The notes below the pieces were generated by a model, which did no database searches, had not been told where the DNA came from, and saw only the letters and a program-made list of their open reading frames with translations. Of a stretch of DNA of 64,000 nucleotides, positions 30,117 to 40,143 are shown piece after piece. The stretch spans positions 186,001-250,000 of the forward strand of contig NZ_CALPDB010000005.1 in NCBI RefSeq assembly GCF_943193155.1, written 5' to 3'. The position numbers and the translations under genes are program-made. The stretch comes from Veillonella intestinalis (GTDB lineage: Bacteria; Bacillota; Negativicutes; Veillonellales; Veillonellaceae). The number at the start of each line of letters is the position of its first letter. The stretch's first letter is position 1.

Positions 30117-31066
30117 TATACCCCTTCTTCCTCGTCATCATCTAATAAATAATCTTTTGCCATCCACCGCTTAGTAGTCGTAAAAGTAATCGTTACCCAT
30201 TTTTCATCAGAGCGACCACCAATAGCATCGTCAATCTCATTACGAATCTCATCTAACGCTTCAATCCGCTGACAACTATAATTTTTTGGCAACAAAATAT
30301 CAATTTCGATAATATTGTATTTGCCATAGGCTTGTACACTAGTTACATAGTCTTTGAAATGATACCGTGCCATAAAGTCGTCCATAATAACTTGTACGCG
30401 ATTATGAATTTCTGTAGGTGCCACGCCCATAATCTGCTTTGTCGCAGGCACAAGAATTTTTATAGCACTTGGCATCATCTGGATAGATAAAGCAATTAAA
30501 ACTAGAGGATCCACATAGCGAGCATAATAAGCCCACTCTGTCTGCTGTAAGGCCCAGGCAATAGCAAAACTAACTAAAATACCCGCTGCCAACACTGCAT
30601 CAATAGACCAACTAATATTATCAAATTTCACTAAATTTGATTGCAAGCGTTTATTAATACGCTGTACATAAAAATAATAGGCCCCATCCACGATGGTAAA
30701 AAAAGCGGCATACAATACGATAGGCCCTGCTTCTACGGCATGACCTTCACTTAACAAACTCGTAACCCCAGTCATAAAGGCGTATAACACGAATAGTAAG
30801 GTAAAGCCCCCTTCTACCATAAGCACCAACGGTTCAAATTGCCAATAGCCAAATTGAAATCGCTTACTCGTTTCTCGAGAAACTAATTTTGACGTCATAA
30901 TCATCATGATTTTTATAATGACTGCCATAAACGATACAATGCCATCTAATAAAACCGCTGCCGAACCTGTGATTACCCCCATAATCGTACCACTAACAGC
31001 CACAACAAACATAAGCCACGCGGATTGCCAAAGGAGTCGTTGCTCCACATCTTTCATTGTTAGCAT
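30116..31066 (-). CDS. Cation-diffusion-facilitator (CDF) family transporter, atypical metal site
   Basis: A 316-residue integral membrane protein with about six helices and a cytoplasmic C-terminal domain. Helix 2 has LLDGIVSFMAVI and helix 5 NISWSIDAVLAAG. Relative to the YiiP site (Asp-x3-Asp and His-x3-Asp), the second Asp and the His are both Ser, so the tetrahedral zinc site is not complete. The substrate may be a different ion or the protein may not transport zinc. Operon neighbours give no clear hint. Confidence 0.75.
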   Translation of the reverse strand: MLTMKDVEQRLLWQSAWLMFVVAVSGTIMGVITGSAAVLLDGIVSFMAVIIKIMMIMTSKLVSRETSKRFQFGYWQFEPLVLMVEGGFTLLFVLYAFMTGVTSLLSEGHAVEAGPIVLYAAFFTIVDGAYYFYVQRINKRLQSNLVKFDNISWSIDAVLAAGILVSFAIAWALQQTEWAYYARYVDPLVLIALSIQMMPSAIKILVPATKQIMGVAPTEIHNRVQVIMDDFMARYHFKDYVTSVQAYGKYNIIEIDILLPKNYSCQRIEALDEIRNEIDDAIGGRSDEKWVTITFTTTKRWMAKDYLLDDDEEEGV

Positions 31067-31090
31067 ACATAACTCCTTTCATAACTATTA

Positions 31091-33295
31091 CTAAACACGA
31101 TTACCCTCGCGTAAAACATAGGCATACGCTCTACGATAACCTGTTTCATCACGTTCAATATATACCCCTTGTAATTCAGGGGCAAATCCCGGCAATTCAT
31201 TAATCCCTTCTTCTAGCGCCACAAAATAATCTCGCGCAGTTTGAGACCACATTTCCCCAGGCTGTACACAAATAACACCTGGTGGATATGGCAACGCCCC
31301 TTCTAAAGCAATACGCCCTACACAATCGGCAATCGGTACTAACTCACCCTCTCCTTTTACAAAGTCTATATTCGCCGCTTGTGGCGTTTTTATATAAGTA
31401 GGGAAGTATTCTTTTTCAAATAAGCGTTGCTGTAATTGACTAACATTGCGTTGTTTGTAAAAATCATGCATCTCTTGACACAATTGACGAATTGTATACC
31501 CCCGATATTTTTCTATATTCATTGCATATACCGTAGGCAATACGTCCTGCATAGGTGCATCCGCTTCAATCAATTGTTCAAAGCGCAATAATTTAGCAAT
31601 CAGCGCATCCATCTTAGTATATGATTCCGCTGGGGTTAATAAAAATAAAATGGTATTTAAATCACATTTTTCAGGAACAACCTGATGTTCTCGCAAATAA
31701 TTTGCCAAAATAGTGGCGGGAATACCAAACTCTTCATATTCACCCGTTTCCATATTAATGCCAGGCGTAATCAATTGGAATTTACAAGGATCAATAAAAT
31801 ATTGGCCTTCCCCATAGCCCCTAAAGGAATGCCATTTGGCCTCTGGTTCAAAGGCAAAGTAAGCTATATCATCTACCATAGCTGCCGTTTTGCCATCTTC
31901 CCAAGGCTGGCCATGTACAATAGGCGGTACTAAAGGACGTAAATATCGACAATTTCGTAATACTGTTTTACGTGCTTCAATCCCTACGGCCACACAATCA
32001 TGCCATAATGCACGGCCTCCGTCACCACTATGAATCTTAGCATTTACATCTAATGCTGCAAATAAAGGATAAAATGGTGAGGTCGATGCATGCATCATAA
32101 AGGCATTATTAAAACGCTTCTGATTCACATAACGAGCCTGTCCACGAATATGAGCATCTTTTTTATGAATTTGTGATGTTTGTGAAAAACCAGCCAACTG
32201 CTTATGAACAGATTGGGTCACAATAATTCCTGGATCGTCTGGCCCTAATTCCAATAATAACGGTGAACAATCCTTCATCATAGGAATAAATTGTTCATAA
32301 CCTACCCAAGCTGAATCAAATAAAATATAATCACACAAATGGCCAATCTTATCTACCACTTGTCGCGCATTATATATAGTCCCATCATACGTACCTAATT
32401 GAATGACAGCTAAGCGAATAGGTCGTTCTGCTTGCGCTTTCTGTGGATCACGTTCAGCAATACGCTCTCGTAATAATGCTTCCTCAAAACAAGCCTCAGG
32501 AATACCGCCAATAGAACCGAACGGATTGCGCGCAGTTTCTAAATATACAGGAACAGCACCAGCCTGCACTAAGGCTCCATGAGAAATAGATTTATGATTA
32601 TTTCGATCATATAAAACAATGTCTCCCGGCGCCAACAACGCATTCAACACCACTTTATTAGAAGTAGAAGTGCCATTTAATACAAAATACGTTTTGTCCG
32701 CATTAAATACTTGCGCAGCATGTTCTTGCGCATCTAAGGCATATCCTTCATGAATTAATAAATCACCTAATTGCACATCGGCATTACACAAATCACTGCG
32801 GAAAATATTTTCCCCATAAAAATCATAAAACGCACGCCCCGCCGGATGTTTACGGAAAAATTGCCCCCCTTGATGACCTGGACAATTAAACTGTGAATTG
32901 CCTGTTTCCACATAACGGCGTAATGTTCTAAAAAATGGCGGTAATGACCGATGTTCATAATTTAAAACAGCTGTTTCCACACGCCGTGCATAAAACTCTC
33001 GCTCTGATGGCTCACTGTCTAAAATACCATAAGCATCACGCAGCACCGTATCTTCAGCTTGTGCCACTTGCTCCGGCGTTAAACCTTCCATACCAGTCCC
33101 TGTGCGAACCACAAATACAGGTATATCAAAGGCTTTGACAGGTGTATTAACTAATGTATCAATTTCACAATCGCCAATAAGTACGGCGCCCACATCCGTG
33201 AAATCTGTCTCAGCTGGTCTAATAACAGGGCGTTTAGTCAATACGCCCACAATAGCTTCTGCTTGTTCTGAAATTGCAACTTTTAAAAGGGACAT
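31091..33295 (-). CDS. Orn/Lys/Arg decarboxylase (PLP, fold type I)
   Basis: Large 734-residue bacterial amino-acid decarboxylase yielding putrescine, cadaverine or agmatine. It has an N-terminal wing domain (1-110), then the PLP domain with NCPGHQGGQFFRKHPAG near 137-153, DSAWVGYEQF near 325, and the Schiff-base Lys in TQSVHKQLAGFSQTSQ near 360-375. Substrate cannot be assigned by eye; ornithine or lysine is most likely. Negativicutes attach cadaverine or putrescine to peptidoglycan, so this enzyme may feed envelope modification. First gene of a seven-gene operon. Confidence 0.9.
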   Translation of the reverse strand: MSLLKVAISEQAEAIVGVLTKRPVIRPAETDFTDVGAVLIGDCEIDTLVNTPVKAFDIPVFVVRTGTGMEGLTPEQVAQAEDTVLRDAYGILDSEPSEREFYARRVETAVLNYEHRSLPPFFRTLRRYVETGNSQFNCPGHQGGQFFRKHPAGRAFYDFYGENIFRSDLCNADVQLGDLLIHEGYALDAQEHAAQVFNADKTYFVLNGTSTSNKVVLNALLAPGDIVLYDRNNHKSISHGALVQAGAVPVYLETARNPFGSIGGIPEACFEEALLRERIAERDPQKAQAERPIRLAVIQLGTYDGTIYNARQVVDKIGHLCDYILFDSAWVGYEQFIPMMKDCSPLLLELGPDDPGIIVTQSVHKQLAGFSQTSQIHKKDAHIRGQARYVNQKRFNNAFMMHASTSPFYPLFAALDVNAKIHSGDGGRALWHDCVAVGIEARKTVLRNCRYLRPLVPPIVHGQPWEDGKTAAMVDDIAYFAFEPEAKWHSFRGYGEGQYFIDPCKFQLITPGINMETGEYEEFGIPATILANYLREHQVVPEKCDLNTILFLLTPAESYTKMDALIAKLLRFEQLIEADAPMQDVLPTVYAMNIEKYRGYTIRQLCQEMHDFYKQRNVSQLQQRLFEKEYFPTYIKTPQAANIDFVKGEGELVPIADCVGRIALEGALPYPPGVICVQPGEMWSQTARDYFVALEEGINELPGFAPELQGVYIERDETGYRRAYAYVLREGNRV

Positions 33296-33594
33296 ATAAA
33301 ACCTCCTTTATGAGTTTTATACCTGATAGTAAACGAAAATGCCTCATATATAGGGACATTACTTACAAATTTTAACTAGCTATCAATAAAACAACTCCCA
33401 AATACTTACTTTTTATTATACCGTATTTACTATTTAAGGGCTAATTCTAAAGAATAATTCTAAATTACATATTTATCATGACCTCTTATCCATCTTTACA
33501 ACTATAGTGACTTGAAGAGATAGCAACTAAAATTTATAAGCCCCCTAAACCAGCTACCAATAAAGATAACTAACGCAAAACAAATATAAATTCA
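33296..33594. other. Intergenic region upstream of the decarboxylase
   Basis: About 300 bp without a gene. A minus-strand TATAAT (33415-33420) with weak -35 is the best decarboxylase promoter, giving a leader of about 110 bases in which TATGAG (near 33344) can pair with CTCATA next to the AAAGGAGG ribosome site. Nothing supportable at 33440-33594. Confidence 0.4.
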
Positions 33595-33596
33595 AA

Positions 33597-33644
33597 TAAA
33601 AAAAAGAGCTGTAAGTCCCATTGTATCGAGTAAACTTACAACTC
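33597..33644 (-). terminator. Terminator of metQ
   Basis: Minus-strand stem AGUUGUAAGU / ACUUACAGCU with a long 17-base loop, followed by CUUUUUUUU. Confidence 0.8.
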
Positions 33645-33697
33645 CTTATTATATTTAGACAAGTTTCTATTCCTAGAAAGCTCACAAATAACTAGAA

Positions 33698-34501
33698 CTA
33701 TTCAGCCGGAATAATTGTACCTTTAAATTTCTCATCAATAAATTGCTTAACAGCTGGGGAATGATAAATTTCAGCAATTTTCTTATACGTTGCATTATCT
33801 TTATCCGCTTCACGCGCCGCTAAATTCATAACCGCCAAAGGCTCATCTTTTGGTTCTAAGAATACACCTTGTTTAGCCACATCAATACCAGCACTCATAA
33901 CATAGTTCATAGGAATGGCTGCCAATGTTACATCATCTAAACTACGTGGCAACTGAGCGGCTTCCAATTCTTTAATAACTAAATTCTTAGGATTAGAAGT
34001 AACATCTGCTAACGTCGCTTTAAAGCCTACGCCTTCCTTCAACGTAATAAGCCCTGCCTTAGCTAATAGGGCCAAGCCACGCCCCCCGTTAGTAGGATCA
34101 TTAGGAATTGCTACTACTGCGCCATTTGGTACATCATTAGCATCTTTAATCGTATTACTATATAAACCCATCCGCATCAAAATTGTTTTGCCAATGGATA
34201 CTAAATGCGTGTTATTCTGCTTATTGAAGTTTTCCATAAAAGGTACATGCTGATAACTATTCAGCTCTAAATCGCCATCAGCTAAAGCTTTGTTCGGTGT
34301 TACATAATCAGAAAATTCAACTAATTTAATATTAATGCCTTCTTTAGCTGCTTCCTTAGCCACCGCTTCTACGACTTCTGCATGTGGCCCCGCCGTCGCA
34401 CCAATACGAATTTCTTTTGACCCACTATCACTACCACAACCAGCAATGCCTAAGGCCAATACGCCCACTAATACAGGGGCTAACAGTTTTTTTAATTTCA
34501 T
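33698..34501 (-). CDS. metQ: MetQ/NlpA-family substrate-binding lipoprotein
   Basis: Periplasmic receptor for D/L-methionine-type ABC importers. The start is placed at the ATG at 34501 (MKLKKLLAPVLVG), eight bases after GAGAGG; an upstream in-frame ATG lacks a site. Lipobox LGIAGC makes Cys22 the lipidated residue. Family blocks: IRIGATAGPHAEVVEAV (about 33-49), ELNSYQHVPFMENF (about 85-98) and IAIPNDPTNGGRGLALL. No metN or metI lies nearby, so it is an orphan receptor. No SAM riboswitch or T-box is visible upstream. Confidence 0.9.
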   Translation of the reverse strand: MKLKKLLAPVLVGVLALGIAGCGSDSGSKEIRIGATAGPHAEVVEAVAKEAAKEGINIKLVEFSDYVTPNKALADGDLELNSYQHVPFMENFNKQNNTHLVSIGKTILMRMGLYSNTIKDANDVPNGAVVAIPNDPTNGGRGLALLAKAGLITLKEGVGFKATLADVTSNPKNLVIKELEAAQLPRSLDDVTLAAIPMNYVMSAGIDVAKQGVFLEPKDEPLAVMNLAAREADKDNATYKKIAEIYHSPAVKQFIDEKFKGTIIPAE

Positions 34502-34653
34502 GTGTAATACCTCTCTCTCCTTATGACTACACAATACAAATACGGATTAGACACCTACCATAAGCTAAGTGACTAAGCCTTAAAATTTCGCTGATTCTAA
34601 AAATCCCCAAATGAAATCAACTTATGTATTATCCTACCATATAAAGAGGACAT

Positions 34654-34701
34654 AAAACAACCTCATGAGCAAAAATTTATAGACTTCTGTCTCATGAGGT
34701 T
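34654..34701 (-). terminator. Terminator of the amino-acid permease gene
   Basis: Minus-strand stem AACCUCAUGAG / CUCAUGAGGUU, followed by GUUUUAUG. Confidence 0.8.
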
Positions 34702-34708
34702 ACTATAC

Positions 34709-36136
34709 TTATTTTCTATCCGCCAAAGCCCCTTCAGACCCTAAGCCATCTTCGTGAATAAATTCTTCGTGAACAACCGGCCGTTTATTCATCCCTAAAC
34801 CATAATAAAATACAGTAATAATCGCAATAAATAGCCAACCTACTAACAACGATATCCGTGTATCTTCATTCCAAACCATCCCAATTGTTACTAATACTAA
34901 AAAGGCTAAGCAAAAATAATTGGAATATGGATATAACGGTGATTTAAAAGGATGTTGGGCTATAATTTCAGCCCCCCAACGCTGTCTAAATTTACGCTGT
35001 GCCCCCGCCAATACAAACCAAGACACCATAGCAGGAAATACACTCGCACTGTAAATATATAAGAATAATTTGGAGTCAGGAATTAAATAATTTAACACGA
35101 CACCAAATAATAAAGATATCATAGATAAATAAATCCCATTACGAGGTACACCTGTATCCGATAATTTAGCAAAAATTTTAGGGGCTTGGCCATTTTTAGC
35201 CAATGTATATAACATACGACCGCAGCTATAAATGCCACTATTACAGCCAGACAACGCTGCTGTTAACACCACAAAATTGATAATACCAGCGGCACTAGCA
35301 ATGCCTACCCGTTGAAAGGTCTGCACAAATGGACTTCCCACAAAACCTAATTCATTCCAAGGATAAATACAAAGAATAACGAAAATAGCGCCTACATAAA
35401 AAATTAGAATACGCCATACGATACTCTTTACAGCTTTTACTAGTGTATGTCTTGGATTTTGTGCCTCTCCAGCGGTAATACCAACTAATTCAACACCTTG
35501 AAAAGCTGCTGCCACTACACACATAGCCGCTAACATACCACCCCAACCATTAGGCATAAAGCCTCCATGCGCCCATAAATTGGAAAAACCAAGGGCCACA
35601 CCATCATTACCAAAGCCAAATAAAATCATCATCATACCCACTACAAGCATGAAAACGATGGTGGCTACTTTAATCAGCGCGAACCAAAATTCAAACTCAC
35701 CATAATACTTAACGGAGGCTATATTAGCAGCTACAATAATAGCCATGCCTACAAAGGCAGAAATCCAATGTGGCAGCTCAGGGAACCAATAACTCATATA
35801 AATCCCCACAGCAGTCACTTCAGCTAACCCTACAGAAATCCACATAAACCAATAACACCAAGCAGTAATAAATCCAACATAAGGTGAAATATAGCGATAT
35901 CCATACGCCGCAAAGGATCCTGGCACCGGCTCCAAATATAGCATTTCCCCCATAATCCGCATGATTAAAAACATAACCACACCACTTAGGGCATAACATA
36001 ATAAAACCGAAGGACCCGCTGTTTGAATCGTACTAGCCGATCCCATAAATAAACCAACCCCTATAGTACCTCCAAGGGCTATCATCTCAACATGACGGGG
36101 CTTCAAATTACGCTCTAAACTTTTTCCCGATTCCAT
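34709..36136 (-). CDS. Amino-acid permease (AAT/APC superfamily)
   Basis: A 475-residue importer with twelve predicted membrane helices. The opening RNLKPRHVEMIALGGTIGVG and later YLEPVPGSFAAYGYRYISPY are typical of the AAT family (AnsP, GabP, CycA, LysP). Substrate is not predictable by eye. It is downstream of a threonine dehydratase gene but has a 144-bp gap, so it may be separately expressed. Confidence 0.9.
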   Translation of the reverse strand: MESGKSLERNLKPRHVEMIALGGTIGVGLFMGSASTIQTAGPSVLLCYALSGVVMFLIMRIMGEMLYLEPVPGSFAAYGYRYISPYVGFITAWCYWFMWISVGLAEVTAVGIYMSYWFPELPHWISAFVGMAIIVAANIASVKYYGEFEFWFALIKVATIVFMLVVGMMMILFGFGNDGVALGFSNLWAHGGFMPNGWGGMLAAMCVVAAAFQGVELVGITAGEAQNPRHTLVKAVKSIVWRILIFYVGAIFVILCIYPWNELGFVGSPFVQTFQRVGIASAAGIINFVVLTAALSGCNSGIYSCGRMLYTLAKNGQAPKIFAKLSDTGVPRNGIYLSMISLLFGVVLNYLIPDSKLFLYIYSASVFPAMVSWFVLAGAQRKFRQRWGAEIIAQHPFKSPLYPYSNYFCLAFLVLVTIGMVWNEDTRISLLVGWLFIAIITVFYYGLGMNKRPVVHEEFIHEDGLGSEGALADRK

Positions 36137-36280
36137 AATTTACTCCTACTCTATTCAGTTAATACTCCTCAATATGTCATCTCCCTGTACACTATCCACT
36201 ACTATGACTCATAATACACAGCCTAAGCCATTCTTACACTCATATTATAAATAGCTTCCACCTTAAACAAGCATTACCAC

Positions 36281-37501
36281 TTACCGCAATACAGCCGGGA
36301 AGCCATGTTCTGCTAAGGTCGCTAACAAGTCATGTACATGTTTTTCATTCATAGTTTCAATCTCTAAGGCCACATGTACATAGCCCACCTCTATATCACG
36401 TTGACTACGGTCATGATAAATACTCAAAATATTGGCATTACTATCCGATACTAAGCCAGTAATAGTAGATAACACATGCGGTTTATCCTGTACTACAATA
36501 TCAAAATACGCTCGGCGCCAAGATTTAACTAAGCCATTGTTAATAATGCGATCTATCATGTTTACGTCAATATTACCACCACTAACTAAAGCTACAACTT
36601 TTTTGCCTTCTAAATGACTAATTTTATTATTCACTAACGCCGCCACAGGACAAGCGCCAGCCCCTTCAACGGCTGTTTTAACACGTTCTAATAAAAATAA
36701 AATTGATTCTGCAATTTCCGCTTCACTAACAGTCACTACTTCATCTACATATTTTGAAACGATGTCAAAGGTTACTGTCCCTGGTGTACCTACAGCAATA
36801 CCATCAGCTAAACTTTTTAAAGCCGGTACAGTCGTCACTTTTCCCTCAGCCACGGACTGTTTCATGGATGGCATATTTTGTGTCTGTACACCAACAATCC
36901 GAATATCTGGTTTAATCGCTTTAGCCGCCACGGCAATACCTGAAATCAAACCGCCGCCACCAATAGGTACTACAATAACATCCGTATCTGGTAATTCATC
37001 TAAAATTTCAAGACCAATTGTTCCTTGTCCAGCAATTACAACGGGGTCATCAAAAGGATGACAAAAAGTAAATCCTTTTTCTTTTTCTAAAGAGCATGCT
37101 TTTTCATATGCATCGGCATAAAAATCACCAGCTAATACAATATCAGCGCCATAACTATGAGTCGCTTCAATTTTCGCAATTGGTGCATTAGAAGGCATAC
37201 AAATCGTTGCTCTGCAACCATATTCTTTAGCCGCCAAGGCCACGCCTTGAGCATGATTCCCTGCAGACGAAGCCACTATGCCCCGCGCCCGTTCAGCCTC
37301 TGTCAAAGAAGCCACTTTATTATAGGCCCCACGCAATTTAAAAGAACCAGTTCGCTGAAAATTCTCCATTTTCAAATGAACTTCACAACCACAACGCTCA
37401 CTCAATGATGTCGACTGCATGATAGCCGTTCGTTGTGCCACTCCCCGTAAGCGCTGCTGCGCTTCTTTAACCATGTCCAGAGTAACTAATGGTGTTGACA
37501 T
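36281..37501 (-). CDS. ilvA: Threonine ammonia-lyase with ACT domain
   Basis: PLP enzyme deaminating threonine (or serine) to 2-oxobutyrate (pyruvate). The ATG at 37501 (MSTPLVTLDMVK) follows AGGAGG and is preferred over an upstream start. The Schiff-base Lys is in RTGSFKLRGA (near 50), SSAGNHAQG near 77-85 and the glycine loop PIGGGGLISG near 176. A C-terminal ACT domain starts near 320. The 406-residue length is the short, TdcB/IlvA1-like form with one ACT domain. It begins one base before the upstream nitroreductase ends, so the two are coupled. Confidence 0.92.
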   Translation of the reverse strand: MSTPLVTLDMVKEAQQRLRGVAQRTAIMQSTSLSERCGCEVHLKMENFQRTGSFKLRGAYNKVASLTEAERARGIVASSAGNHAQGVALAAKEYGCRATICMPSNAPIAKIEATHSYGADIVLAGDFYADAYEKACSLEKEKGFTFCHPFDDPVVIAGQGTIGLEILDELPDTDVIVVPIGGGGLISGIAVAAKAIKPDIRIVGVQTQNMPSMKQSVAEGKVTTVPALKSLADGIAVGTPGTVTFDIVSKYVDEVVTVSEAEIAESILFLLERVKTAVEGAGACPVAALVNNKISHLEGKKVVALVSGGNIDVNMIDRIINNGLVKSWRRAYFDIVVQDKPHVLSTITGLVSDSNANILSIYHDRSQRDIEVGYVHVALEIETMNEKHVHDLLATLAEHGFPAVLR

Positions 37502-37502
37502 G

Positions 37503-38318
37503 TTAATCCTCCTCATCAAAATAAACCGTCAATGGAGCTCTCTCTGGCATATAGCGATATTTATATTTAGAATACCCAACCATAATCGCCCCTGCTACCC
37601 TATACCCTTCAGGTAATCCTAATAATTCTAATAATGGTTCATATCCCGTTTGTGCACAAAATTCTACAAAACCAGACCAGCAACTTCCTAAACCCAATGA
37701 AGGTGCCATTAATTCTGCATAAGTAAGAGCAAAATGACCATTATCACGGCCCCGTTCTACTAATTCGTCCTTAGCTATGGCTAATACTAAAGCGGGTGCT
37801 TTATGTAAGATAAAGTCACGCCCTGTACGATTATAGCGTTTTGCATTATATGCATAAATTCGCATACGACTATTTTCTTTTCCCAGCTCGCTCATCCAGT
37901 TCATTACAGCCTCGCTAATCGCTTGCAAAGTAGCTTTATTTTGAATTACTCGATACGAAATTCCCTGACTATTAGAGCCTGTTGGTGCCATACGGGCTAC
38001 ATCAAGCAACTTCGTAAGTAATTCCTTAGGAACTGGTTTATCACTAAATGTACGAATGGAACGACGATACCGCAAAAAATGCGCAGCTTCCTCTGCACTA
38101 GGCACGGTATACGCACCCACTGATAACTGCTCCGAGCGAGGTGTAATTGAATAATCAATCGCCTCTGTAGGACAAACGGCTACACAATGGCCACAAGAAA
38201 TACAACTACCACGACCTGCTGCAGGTCCTTCTTCCTTCATTACTAACAATCCAGTTGGACACTCGGTCACACACATATTACACTGTATACAGACATCTGT
38301 ACGTACAGAAAAACTCAT
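37503..38318 (-). CDS. Ferredoxin-domain nitroreductase
   Basis: A 271-residue flavoprotein with an N-terminal pair of [4Fe-4S] motifs (CIQCNMCVTECP near 10-21 and CISCGHCVAVCP near 39-50), then a nitroreductase FMN domain with RRSIRTFSDKPV near 84 and MAPTGSNSQG near 110. The start ATG at 38318 (MSFSVRTDV) is eight bases after GGAGG. Probably an NAD(P)H- or ferredoxin-dependent reductase; the substrate is unknown. It is co-transcribed with ilvA. Confidence 0.88.
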   Translation of the reverse strand: MSFSVRTDVCIQCNMCVTECPTGLLVMKEEGPAAGRGSCISCGHCVAVCPTEAIDYSITPRSEQLSVGAYTVPSAEEAAHFLRYRRSIRTFSDKPVPKELLTKLLDVARMAPTGSNSQGISYRVIQNKATLQAISEAVMNWMSELGKENSRMRIYAYNAKRYNRTGRDFILHKAPALVLAIAKDELVERGRDNGHFALTYAELMAPSLGLGSCWSGFVEFCAQTGYEPLLELLGLPEGYRVAGAIMVGYSKYKYRYMPERAPLTVYFDEED

Positions 38319-38486
38319 TATACCTGCCTCCATTCGTATTACTACGCCTAAATTATACTCCTAAAATTCAATTTTGTATACCCTATACGAACACTCTTCT
38401 CGTCTTATAGAATATATAATCTATAAGCATTTCATACATTACTTTATAAAATACACTGTATAAATTTTCTCAAATCAATTACAATA

Positions 38487-38507
38487 AAGATAATGATATT
38501 ATACCGT
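38487..38507 (+). promoter_or_regulatory. Possible Fur-like site upstream of fetAB
   Basis: The sequence GATAATGATATTAT, about 20 bases before the fetA ribosome site, matches the first half of a Fur box (GATAATGAT) and contains the imperfect palindrome ATAAT-GAT-ATTAT. No strong promoter is otherwise clear. Weak evidence. Confidence 0.3.
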
Positions 38508-38521
38508 AAAGGAGCTTATGC

Positions 38522-39190
38522 ATGGATATCCTAACTACTAAGCAATTAGCTTTTCAAAATACTATTTTCTATCCTGATTTGACCATCCCTCAAGGGAAAA
38601 TGACCTTTTTGCAAGGTCCTAGTGGCTGCGGTAAAAGTACATTATTTCATTTATTTAATAGTACTGTCAACCCGTCCCAAGGTTCTATTTACTTCAAAGG
38701 CGACAATATCGATACTTTACATCCGTTGACACTGCGTCAACATATAGTATTAGTAAATCAAGAGGTGTTCTTATTCGACGGTACCATACAAGATAATTTT
38801 GAAACCTTTCATACCTACCGTAAGTCAACTTGTCCAACCAAGGCTGTTATGGATGAATATTTGCATATTGCAGTCGCCCCTTTTACTATTGAACAAAATG
38901 TAACTAATTTATCTGGTGGCGAACGCCAGCGTGTATTTAATGCAATTATGCTCTCCTTAGATGCGGAAATTTATATGTGGGACGAGCCTAGTTCTGCTCT
39001 AGATTCAGCGACAGCGGTAACCTTCTTTGAACGGCTTAAAGAACACATGATTACTCATACGAAAACCTGTTTAGTAATCTCCCACGATGATGGTTTATAT
39101 CCCAAATTCAGTGATCATTTGATCGTTTTAAAAGATAAAGAAACGGCTAAAGAACTCGCCATAAAGAATCATACCCATCAAATACAATAG
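38522..39190 (+). CDS. fetA: ABC transporter ATPase, FetA/YbbL type
   Basis: ATPase of the FetAB iron exporter, which supports resistance to oxidative stress in E. coli. It has 222 residues. Walker A is GPSGCGKST (32-40), signature LSGGERQR (about 128-135), Walker B LDAEIYMWDEPSSALD (about 146-161), and the H-loop is SHDD. FetB follows 13 bp later. Assignment rests on the pairing with a FetB-type permease. Confidence 0.85.
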   Translation: MDILTTKQLAFQNTIFYPDLTIPQGKMTFLQGPSGCGKSTLFHLFNSTVNPSQGSIYFKGDNIDTLHPLTLRQHIVLVNQEVFLFDGTIQDNFETFHTYRKSTCPTKAVMDEYLHIAVAPFTIEQNVTNLSGGERQRVFNAIMLSLDAEIYMWDEPSSALDSATAVTFFERLKEHMITHTKTCLVISHDDGLYPKFSDHLIVLKDKETAKELAIKNHTHQIQ

Positions 39191-39203
39191 AAAGAGGTAT
39201 ATT

Positions 39204-39971
39204 ATGTCAGAAGCAATTACTATGCAATTAAGTGGTTTTCTATCCATTTATTTACTCCTACTCATAGTTGTTGGCGTCTTCAAATACTGCCATATAGATC
39301 AAACTAAATTTCTCCTCTTAGGGACTATTCAAATGACAGTACAGCTGATTATTGCCGGCTATGTACTCTTATATATTTTTCAAAATCCATCGCCCCTATA
39401 CATTCTTGCTTACTTATCTTTAATGATTGGTTTTGCTGTCTTTAGGACATTACGCAAAAATCCTTGGCTCAATCGGCGCTTCCAATATATAACAGCCGCC
39501 TCGATTATCATCACATGTCTAACAATTGTACTATTTATGTTAGTCGTAGTTATTCAAAAAAATATTCTCATTCCTCAATATATCATTCCTATTAGCGGTA
39601 TGCTTGTGAGCGCCACTATGAATGGTGCTACTTTAGCCCTAAAAGCCTTTAAAGAAGCCTTAGATAGCAATAGACATCAAATTGAAGTGCTCCTCAACAT
39701 AGGTGCTCACCCTGCTAAAATCTTACGTCCCTTTATTAATCAAGCCCTTGAAACTGCCTTTCTGCCAACAATTAACTCCATGGTCGGCATGGGAATTATC
39801 GCCTTGCCGGGTATGATGACAGGGCAAATTCTAGCTGGTGCTATGCCAAATGAAGCGGTACTATACCAAATTACTATTATGGTGGCTAATTGCACTACCG
39901 TTTGTTTATCTGCCTTCTTATTGCTCTACTTTGGAGCGCGTACTTTGTGGAATAAAAAATATCAGCTTTAA
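39204..39971 (+). CDS. fetB: ABC transporter permease, FetB/YbbM type
   Basis: A 255-residue permease with about seven helices, of the UPF0014/TIGR00245 family. Diagnostic regions are IPISGMLVSATMNGATLALKA (about 132-152) and LPTINSMVGMGIIALPGMMT (about 193-212). It forms the iron exporter with FetA. It ends in a long extended hairpin shared with the convergent lipoprotein gene. Confidence 0.88.
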   Translation: MSEAITMQLSGFLSIYLLLLIVVGVFKYCHIDQTKFLLLGTIQMTVQLIIAGYVLLYIFQNPSPLYILAYLSLMIGFAVFRTLRKNPWLNRRFQYITAASIIITCLTIVLFMLVVVIQKNILIPQYIIPISGMLVSATMNGATLALKAFKEALDSNRHQIEVLLNIGAHPAKILRPFINQALETAFLPTINSMVGMGIIALPGMMTGQILAGAMPNEAVLYQITIMVANCTTVCLSAFLLLYFGARTLWNKKYQL

Positions 39972-40002
39972 GTTAAGAGGTCTCACATACTTCATACATG
40001 GA

Positions 40003-40071
40003 AAAAGGATAGTGTGCCAGATACACCTGCGTTCTTACGAACAAGGGCGCTTACTGACACACTATCCTTTT
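40003..40071. terminator. Long bidirectional terminator with apical hairpin
   Basis: Outer stem AAAAGGATAGTGTG / CACACTATCCTTTT encloses about 41 bases. On the minus strand the insert carries AGCGCCCTTGTTCGTAAGAAC, whose GTTC-GTAA-GAAC forms an apical hairpin. The same 15-base core occurs in the terminator at 42442-42504. It closes fetAB (+) and the lipoprotein gene (-). Confidence 0.85.
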
Positions 40072-40143
40072 ATTTTATTACTACATTTATGCTGTATTTA
40101 CTATACTGAAAAACGAATTGAGAAAAAAGAAAATTTATATTGC

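Noticed and set aside
34502-34653. SAM riboswitch or T-box upstream of metQ
   Set aside because: None of the conserved core elements was recognisable.
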